Positions 44,501 through 49,968 of a stretch of DNA of 49,968 bases are shown here, piece by piece. A program made the position numbers and the translations under genes. The first letter of the stretch is position 1. The number at the start of each line of letters is the position of its first letter. This DNA comes from an uncultured Sulfurimonas sp. (GTDB lineage Bacteria > Campylobacterota > Campylobacteria > Campylobacterales > Sulfurimonadaceae): contig CALCGG010000138.1 in assembly GCA_937900945.1 (NCBI GenBank), positions 1-49,968 on the forward strand, read 5' to 3'. A model generated the notes under the pieces. It was not told the origin of the DNA. It made no database searches and saw only the letters and a program-made list of their open reading frames with translations.

Positions 44501-45790
44501 CTACTGTATTTCTTTGGGCAGATATTTTTCTAACCACACTAATGCCTGAGAATAAGAGGTGAATTCACCTCTCATCTGAGCTTCATAGGCTTTATTTAAA
44601 ATAATTGTGAATTCTTTTGATGGCTTTATCTTATATTTTGATGAAGTTTGCAATGTCAAGATATCTCTTCCCCTCAATATTGGAGTCATTTTTTTATTTA
44701 ATATATTTAATTCTATTGCTCTTTTTTTTACAGCAATTTCTATATTATTGTTTCTCGAAAAATGAATAGCCTTGCTTAAAAGCAGAACTTCATTAATGTT
44801 TACTTTTGCAGCTAGTTTATAAAGCTGTAAATCTTTTAGCCCACTTGCATATATATAATCAATTGATGGATAATTATCAATTAAAATGAGAACTCTGGTT
44901 AAAATCTCTTTCTCGTCCGTAAGTCTTTTTATAAAATTTGTTATTTGAGCAGCATCAAAATTATAACAAATTGATGCGAGCATTAAAACAATGTTAGTTT
45001 TTTCATCATAGGCGAGCAGGCTTCTCATTTTATCCATTGCGGATAACAGTAAATTAAAATTTTCTTTATTTATTGTTTGTAGATCAGAAAAATATTTAAA
45101 AGCTCCAAGCTTTTTTAGTAATCTAAAACCAATTGACGGCTTTTTTGATTTTAAGAGAAGTTTTTTTATTTCCTGAAAAATTCTATCTTTTGAGAGCTCG
45201 TCTAGCATATTGTTTTTTATCATATCTTTAGCGAGAATTAAAAGGGGCTTATCAATTGTTAAATTGAATCTTGCACAAAATTGTACAGCTCTTAAAACTC
45301 TCAGCGGGTCATCAATAAAAGTTTTCTCATTAACAGCTCTTAGAACTTGATTTTTTAAATCTTCTATACCATTAAATGGGTCTAAAATTTTTTTCTCTGC
45401 AACATCAAAACCAATTGCATTGATAGTAAAGTCTCTTCTTGATGTTGCACTAAAAAAGTCTAAATCCGGATCAATTTTAATATCAAAGCCCTGATGTCCA
45501 ATAGTAGTTTTACTATCAACTCTGGGTAAAGTAAAATCAAGCTCCATATCCTGAAAAGTTAATTTACAAACACCAAAGCTTCTGCCAACCTTATTAACGG
45601 AACCAAATTCTTGCAAAATTATTTCTAAGTTTGAGAATGAAGAAATGTTGTAGACCTCAATATCTATATCTTTGCTAGGAATATTTAGTAAATAATCTCT
45701 AATAAATCCACCAATTATTATAGGCTTAGCACCGCAATATAGTAATTTATCAAATATAATATTTAATTTACTTGGATATTTAATCATCAA
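44501..45790 (-). CDS. cca: tRNA CCA-adding enzyme / poly(A) polymerase family nucleotidyltransferase
   Basis: 429 residues, class II nucleotidyltransferase. GGFIRDYLLNIPSKDIDIEVY contains the GG-R--L and D-D motifs with metal-binding Asp pair; RRDFTINAIGFD and DDPLRVLRAVQFCARF are the next conserved blocks, and the C-terminal half is a helical HD-type region of CCA-adding enzymes (GRDIL close to the end). It repairs or completes tRNA 3' ends, or part of that task if split with another enzyme. The ORF begins two Met in a row; the second (45787) is equally possible. Confidence 0.9.
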   Translation of the reverse strand: MMIKYPSKLNIIFDKLLYCGAKPIIIGGFIRDYLLNIPSKDIDIEVYNISSFSNLEIILQEFGSVNKVGRSFGVCKLTFQDMELDFTLPRVDSKTTIGHQGFDIKIDPDLDFFSATSRRDFTINAIGFDVAEKKILDPFNGIEDLKNQVLRAVNEKTFIDDPLRVLRAVQFCARFNLTIDKPLLILAKDMIKNNMLDELSKDRIFQEIKKLLLKSKKPSIGFRLLKKLGAFKYFSDLQTINKENFNLLLSAMDKMRSLLAYDEKTNIVLMLASICYNFDAAQITNFIKRLTDEKEILTRVLILIDNYPSIDYIYASGLKDLQLYKLAAKVNINEVLLLSKAIHFSRNNNIEIAVKKRAIELNILNKKMTPILRGRDILTLQTSSKYKIKPSKEFTIILNKAYEAQMRGEFTSYSQALVWLEKYLPKEIQ

Positions 45791-45879
45791 TTACTTTTTT
45801 ATCTATAGAATTTTTTTGAGCTTTCTCTCTTGTTTATAAGTATATCACTACTTTAACGAATATATAACTTTTATTTGGG

Positions 45880-45885
45880 TATAAT
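45880..45885 (+). promoter_or_regulatory. Likely -10 element of typA
   Basis: TATAAT in TTGGGTATAATCC, about 58 nt before the GTG start chosen for typA. It excludes the in-frame upstream start at 45875, which would precede the promoter. Confidence 0.5.
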
Positions 45886-45943
45886 CCCGAAAATTTTTAC
45901 CCTCAGTTTCATAAAATATAAGAAACAAAATAAAGGAAGCCTC

Positions 45944-47746
45944 GTGCAAAAAATAAGAAATATTGCAGTTATCGCCCACGTTGACCATGGTAAGACTACA
46001 TTAGTTGATGGATTATTAGAACAATCGGGAACATATGGTTCTCATGAACAACATGACGAAAGAGCTATGGATAGTAATGATTTAGAAAAAGAGCGTGGTA
46101 TTACGATTCTTTCTAAAAATACAGCTATTCGCTATAAAGATTATAAGATTAACATTATTGACACTCCGGGTCACGCTGACTTTGGTGGAGAAGTTGAACG
46201 TGTTCTTAAGATGGTTGATGGCGTTTTGGTTCTTGTTGATGCTTACGAGGGTGTTATGCCTCAAACTAAGTTTGTTGTTAAGAAGATGTTGGCGCTTGGT
46301 AAAAAACCAATTGTTGTTATCAATAAAATTGACAAACCTTCTGCTGACCCTGAGCGTGTTGTAGATGAGATGTTTGACCTTTTTGCAGCTATGGGTGCAA
46401 CTGATGATCAACAAGACTTCCCGATTATCTATGCAGCAGCTCGTGATGGTATAGCTAAGCTTAATATGTCTGATCCTGATGGGGGCTTCGAATGTATATT
46501 TGAAACAATTTTAAATAGCATTCCTGAGCCGGAAGGTGATAGAGAAAATTCAACTCAAGCTCAGGTATTTACACTTGACTACGATAACTATGTTGGTAAA
46601 ATCGGCATCTCCCGTATTTTTAACGGTGTTATCAGAAAAGGTGACAACATTATGCTTGCAAAAGCTGATGGAGAACTTGTAAAAGGTAAAATCAGTAAAC
46701 TTATTGGTTTCCACGGGCTTAACCGTATGGAAATCCAAGAAGCCGAAGCAGGAGATATCGTTGCATTTGCCGGTTTAGAAACTGTGGACGTTGGTGATAC
46801 TGTCTGTGATCCTAAAAATCCTATGCCACTTGATCCTATGCACATCGAAGAGCCAACACTTACGGTTGTATTTTCTGTAAATGATTCTCCTCTCGCCGGT
46901 CAAGAAGGAAAGCACGTAACTTCAAACAAACTAAAAGAGCGTTTAGAGTTTGAAATGACAACGAATGTTGCTATGAAACTTGAAGTAGTTGGTGAGGGTA
47001 AGTTTAAAGTTTCAGGTCGTGGTGAGCTTCAGATTACTATTTTGGCTGAAAATATGCGTCGTGAAAACTTTGAGTTTGGTGTTTCCCGCCCAGAAGTTAT
47101 CGTTAGAGAAATTGAAGGTGTTAAATGTGAACCATTTGAACATTTAGTGATTGATGTTCCTGAAAACTTAAGCGGTGCAGTTATTGAAAAACTTGGTAAA
47201 AGAAAAGCAGAGATGAAAGCAATGGTTCCAATGGGACAAGGCTTTCAAAGAATCGAGTTTGAAATTCCGGCTCGTGCACTTATCGGATTCCGTGGACAGT
47301 TTTTAACAGATACTAAGGGTGAAGGTATCATGAATCATTCTTTCTTGGATTTCCGTCCATTCTCTGGTACGGTTGAATCAAGAACTTACGGTGCACTTGT
47401 ATCTATGGAAAATGGTTCTACTTTAGCATTTTCACTATTCAATATTCAAGACCGTGGTGTTCTTTTTATAGGACCACAAACTCAAGTATACGAAGGTATG
47501 ATTGTTGGTGAGCATTCTCGTTCAAATGATTTAGTTGTTAATGCTATAAAAGGTAAAGCTCAGTCAAATGTTCGTTCATCTGGTGCTGATGAAGCTATAA
47601 AACTTATTCCATTCCGTAATATGTCACTAGAGCGTGCTTTAGAGTGGATTGAAGATGATGAGCTTCTTGAAGTAACTCCTAAATCTATCCGTATCCGTAA
47701 AAAATTCTTGACAGAATCAGAAAGAAAAAGATACTCTCGTAAATAA
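45944..47746 (+). CDS. typA: Ribosome-binding GTPase TypA/BipA
   Basis: 600 residues from a GTG at 45944 with AAAGGAAG a few nt upstream; this matches the family N terminus [25 protein letters not shown] motifs are [15 protein letters not shown] (switch), [17 protein letters not shown]-like domains III and V and a BipA-specific C-terminal domain follow ([39 protein letters not shown]). It assists ribosome assembly and translation under stress. Transcribed divergently from the CCA enzyme gene. Confidence 0.97.
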   Translation: MQKIRNIAVIAHVDHGKTTLVDGLLEQSGTYGSHEQHDERAMDSNDLEKERGITILSKNTAIRYKDYKINIIDTPGHADFGGEVERVLKMVDGVLVLVDAYEGVMPQTKFVVKKMLALGKKPIVVINKIDKPSADPERVVDEMFDLFAAMGATDDQQDFPIIYAAARDGIAKLNMSDPDGGFECIFETILNSIPEPEGDRENSTQAQVFTLDYDNYVGKIGISRIFNGVIRKGDNIMLAKADGELVKGKISKLIGFHGLNRMEIQEAEAGDIVAFAGLETVDVGDTVCDPKNPMPLDPMHIEEPTLTVVFSVNDSPLAGQEGKHVTSNKLKERLEFEMTTNVAMKLEVVGEGKFKVSGRGELQITILAENMRRENFEFGVSRPEVIVREIEGVKCEPFEHLVIDVPENLSGAVIEKLGKRKAEMKAMVPMGQGFQRIEFEIPARALIGFRGQFLTDTKGEGIMNHSFLDFRPFSGTVESRTYGALVSMENGSTLAFSLFNIQDRGVLFIGPQTQVYEGMIVGEHSRSNDLVVNAIKGKAQSNVRSSGADEAIKLIPFRNMSLERALEWIEDDELLEVTPKSIRIRKKFLTESERKRYSRK

Positions 47747-47764
47747 TACTCCTTTTTACTTCCC

Positions 47765-47795
47765 ACATGTGCCCTAGAAGATGAAGGGCACATGT
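47765..47795 (+). terminator. Hairpin after typA
   Basis: ACATGTGCCCT and AGGGCACATGT make an 11-bp stem with a 9-nt loop, 19 nt after the typA stop codon. Only a modest T run follows. Confidence 0.6.
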
Positions 47796-47842
47796 AAATC
47801 ATACTTTTAACCTTATAAAATGATTTTATTAAGCTAATATGA

Positions 47843-47848
47843 TATAAT
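47843..47848 (+). promoter_or_regulatory. Likely -10 element of the 86-residue membrane protein gene
   Basis: TATAAT in ATGATATAATC, 27 nt before the ATG, with TTAGGAG as ribosome site at 47862-47868. Confidence 0.5.
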
Positions 47849-47874
47849 CTGTACAAAAAACTTAGGAGATAAAA

Positions 47875-48135
47875 ATGGATGGATTTCTTTATCCGGCTAG
47901 TTTAATTCTGATAGTCCTATTGGCTTTTACATTTTATAGAAATAATAATACTATATTGATGGGTTTGGTCTTAGTAATTGGAGTCTATATTGTATTTTCT
48001 CATGAGACTGGACATACTGCAACAGAGTTTAGAAATGATGTGATAGACTCCCTTGATCAATCAGCTAGGGATTTTAGTGCGACACATGGTGCTGAGGGTT
48101 ATGATGCCGATAAAGCAAAAAAGGCTGTTAAGTAA
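47875..48135 (+). CDS. Small membrane protein, unknown function
   Basis: 86 residues. Two hydrophobic helices (about 6-20 and 27-42) separated by a short basic turn FYRNNNT, then an acidic soluble tail (HETGHTATEFRNDVIDSLDQSARDF...). The gene has its own -10 candidate and a strong ribosome site (TTAGGAG). It is monocistronic and convergent with the chemoreceptor gene. I do not recognise a family. Confidence 0.7.
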   Translation: MDGFLYPASLILIVLLAFTFYRNNNTILMGLVLVIGVYIVFSHETGHTATEFRNDVIDSLDQSARDFSATHGAEGYDADKAKKAVK

Positions 48136-48160
48136 GAAATTTATTCCCATAATGCAAGTT

Positions 48161-48190
48161 ATCTTCACATGTTATGGGGCATGTGAAGAT
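48161..48190. terminator. Convergent hairpin between small membrane protein and chemoreceptor genes
   Basis: ATCTTCACATG and CATGTGAAGAT form an 11-bp perfect stem with an 8-nt loop, 5 nt from the chemoreceptor stop. It probably acts in both directions. Confidence 0.6.
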
Positions 48191-48194
48191 TGAT

Positions 48195-49289
48195 TTAGCT
48201 TTTATCGTGAAGAATATCATCAAGTGACTTAAAGACTTCATCACTTCCTTTTTCCATCTCTTCAAATGCTTTAACAAGTGAATTTACATCAATATTCTCT
48301 TGCGTCATCAGGTCAAAAACTTTATGCGTTCCGTTATGAACTATTGCATGTGGAGCTTCTAGTTTAGAATAATTTGGAGTTTTTGAAAAACTTTCTTTCC
48401 CATCACCTTCATAATACCATTTGCCTAAGCGGCAGTTATGATGGTCTACAAATTTTAATTGTTCTTCTTTTGTTATTGCTGAATAGTAGGTGTTAACCTT
48501 CCACAAAATATGATCAAGTTTGGCCAAAGACATAAAAACACGGTCATTAGTAAATCCCATTCCTTCAAATGAGTGTCTCATATTGGCAGAATCTTCCTCT
48601 AAGCAATCGTAGATTACATGGACTAACTCATTTGAACTTGTTATTCCCTCTTGTATATCTTTAAATTGTTCAGACATACTGTCTACATCTTGTTTCATCG
48701 ACTGCAAAGAGATATTTATTTCGCTTACTGCTTTATCAGTTCTATCTGCAAGTTTTCTTACTTCATCTGCAACGACTGCAAATCCACGCCCATGTTCACC
48801 TGCCCGAGCAGCTTCAATAGCCGCATTTAAAGCAAGTAGGTTTGTTTGGTCAGATATATCTTTTATGAGTGACAATATATTTGATATGTCATCTGTCCGT
48901 TGTGAAAGCCCAGTAACGGTATGCATAGAGTTTTCAGATAATTCATTCAGGTTATCCAAGGTAGTGACAATTCTATTCGCTTTTTCGCCAATCCTGCTTA
49001 TGCTTTCAACTTGTTCATTTGTTTTGTGTAAACTGTCTTTAGCGGCGGCAACTGATTCAGCCATATTGCTTTGAATATCTACTATGTTCGATTTAAGATG
49101 CTTGTTTTGCATCTTCATTAATATTTCAGATTTATTCTCTTTGGGCATAGAAGCATAGTGGTGTAGTTTAGATTCTAATTCAATTATCCTCTGATGTAAA
49201 TTATCATTACTCTCCAATAACTCTTCGTTATGTTCTTTTAGTTTGTTGTATTCAGTCAGTTTGACGCTTGAACTTCCAAATATGCCCAT
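48195..49289 (-). CDS. Soluble methyl-accepting chemotaxis protein with CZB zinc domain (TlpD type)
   Basis: 364 residues with no membrane helix. A coiled-coil start (about 10-65) leads to the signalling domain with the hairpin tip [37 protein letters not shown]. The C-terminal CZB domain has conserved zinc ligands: His in [14 protein letters not shown], Cys in [16 protein letters not shown], and His in PHAIVHN. Helicobacter TlpD with this layout senses oxidants through the CZB cysteine; the stimulus here is inferred by analogy. Confidence 0.92.
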   Translation of the reverse strand: MGIFGSSSVKLTEYNKLKEHNEELLESNDNLHQRIIELESKLHHYASMPKENKSEILMKMQNKHLKSNIVDIQSNMAESVAAAKDSLHKTNEQVESISRIGEKANRIVTTLDNLNELSENSMHTVTGLSQRTDDISNILSLIKDISDQTNLLALNAAIEAARAGEHGRGFAVVADEVRKLADRTDKAVSEINISLQSMKQDVDSMSEQFKDIQEGITSSNELVHVIYDCLEEDSANMRHSFEGMGFTNDRVFMSLAKLDHILWKVNTYYSAITKEEQLKFVDHHNCRLGKWYYEGDGKESFSKTPNYSKLEAPHAIVHNGTHKVFDLMTQENIDVNSLVKAFEEMEKGSDEVFKSLDDILHDKS

Positions 49290-49384
49290 AATAATTCCTT
49301 TGCATGTATAACTAAATATAATTTTCAGCTAGATTTTATCTAACTAATTATAAACAGAACATTAAAGCTTTAATGTTTAGATGA

Positions 49385-49390
49385 TATAAT
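49385..49390 (+). promoter_or_regulatory. Likely -10 element of nrdB
   Basis: TATAAT, 27 nt before the nrdB ATG, with TTAGGAG as ribosome site at 49405-49411. Confidence 0.5.
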
Positions 49391-49417
49391 CACAAACTAT
49401 AAATTTAGGAGTGAGTT

Positions 49418-49968
49418 ATGAAAAGAAAAAAAATCTATAATCCAGATTCAGCTGAAACAGTAAACGATAGAAAAGTATTTGGCGGCAATCCGACGGGTAT
49501 TTTTGAGTTAAACAATATAAAATATCAGTGGGCCTATAATCTTTGGGAGGTGATGTTAAATAATACATGGTTTCCAAAAGAGGTAGATATGACAAGAGAT
49601 GTGAATGATTATAAGAATCTTACAGAAGCTGAAAAAAAAGCTTACGACAAAGCACTCTCTCAACTGATTTTTATGGATTCACTGCAGACAAATAACATAA
49701 TAGATAACATTAATCCTTACATAACTGCTCCTGAGATTAATCTTATATTGGTCCGTCAGTCATTTGAAGAGGCGCTTCATTCTCAAAGTTATGCCGTTAT
49801 GGTTGATAGTATTTCTCAAAATTCTGCAGAGATTTATGATCTTTGGCGTAGAGATATGATGCTAAAGCATAAAAACGATGCCATTGCTGCTGTTTATACG
49901 GAGCTATCAACTAACCCAAGTGAACACAATTTAGTCAAGGCATTTTTTGCAAACCAGATTTTGGAAGG
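49418..49968 (+). CDS. nrdB: Class Ia ribonucleotide reductase beta subunit (N-terminal part, cut by window edge)
   Basis: First 183 codons of the radical-generating subunit that pairs with NrdA (33377-35743). Iron ligands are seen in MDSLQTNNI (Asp) and [16 protein letters not shown] (Glu and His). The tyrosyl-radical position falls in HSQSYAVM, an intact Tyr. It has its own promoter elements and is apart from nrdA. Confidence 0.95.
   Translation, partial: MKRKKIYNPDSAETVNDRKVFGGNPTGIFELNNIKYQWAYNLWEVMLNNTWFPKEVDMTRDVNDYKNLTEAEKKAYDKALSQLIFMDSLQTNNIIDNINPYITAPEINLILVRQSFEEALHSQSYAVMVDSISQNSAEIYDLWRRDMMLKHKNDAIAAVYTELSTNPSEHNLVKAFFANQILE

Noticed and set aside
44555-44572. Perfect 18-bp palindrome AGAGGTGAATTCACCTCT
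   Set aside because: It lies within the coding sequence of the CCA-adding enzyme gene (MRGEFTS), with no nearby promoter, and does not match the TGAAT-N4-ATTCA spacing.
45875-45943. Extended TypA start at 45875
   Set aside because: A TATAAT promoter candidate overlaps it, and the family N terminus begins at the GTG at 45944 behind AAAGGAAG.

Overview
The window looks like a chromosomal segment of a free-living, hydrogen- and sulfide-oxidising member of the Campylobacterota (former Epsilonproteobacteria), most like Sulfurimonas. The pointers are the hydABCDE uptake-hydrogenase operon in the Wolinella/Helicobacter order, a sulfide:quinone reductase, AT-rich DNA, a ruvC/dnaA/dnaN/gyrB origin region, RNase J, a TlpD-like CZB chemoreceptor and a class Ia ribonucleotide reductase of the Campylobacterota type. 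This is inference from gene content; no database was searched.

Left third (1-20.5 kb), almost all on the minus strand, is a hydrogenase island. Reading with transcription: a TetR-type regulator and a cytoplasmic group-2-like [NiFe] hydrogenase (small and large subunit), then the membrane-bound uptake hydrogenase hydA-hydB-hydC with its maturation genes hydD and hydE, then a divergent Tat-exported sulfide:quinone reductase, then hypF followed by a moxR/DUF58/transglutaminase cassette, a transposase-derived orphan gene on the plus strand, and finally a NiCoT-like nickel permease with hypB-hypC-hypD-hypE (hypE runs off the left edge). Three copies of one 14-bp palindrome, TGAAT-N4-ATTCA, sit in front of the tetR-hydrogenase operon, in front of hydA and in front of the nickel permease/hypBCDE operon. 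The simplest reading is that the TetR protein controls both hydrogenases and the nickel/maturation operon. A 60-bp scrap of a second hypF 3' end lies between the transglutaminase gene and the transposase-like gene, so the cassette region has been rearranged.

The middle (20.5-36.7 kb) is mostly housekeeping: a beta-propeller plus helical-repeat protein of unknown role convergent with fliI; folE, RNase J and rsmA on the minus strand; hisF, a short nucleoside-phosphorylase-like gene, rlmN and a 31-codon membrane peptide as one tightly coupled plus-strand operon; an RluA-type pseudouridine synthase; purB, nrdA, a small conserved-looking gene and a zinc-ribbon thioredoxin. A 611-bp gene-free AT-rich stretch (30402-31012) carries several DnaA-box-like sequences and a perfect 40-bp palindrome whose core is parS-like. 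Two further 16-bp parS-like sites lie at 27832 and 31227.

The right third (36.7-50 kb) is the replication-origin neighbourhood: ppnP, ruvC, dnaA, dnaN, gyrB, a degenerate GGDEF/EAL membrane protein, queF, a CCA-adding-type nucleotidyltransferase, typA/bipA, a small membrane protein, a soluble CZB chemoreceptor and the start of nrdB. DnaA boxes precede dnaA, and the dnaA-dnaN gap contains a CCCC plus TAC-triplet run resembling a DnaA-trio unwinding element. I saw no rRNA, tRNA, CRISPR array or intact insertion sequence.
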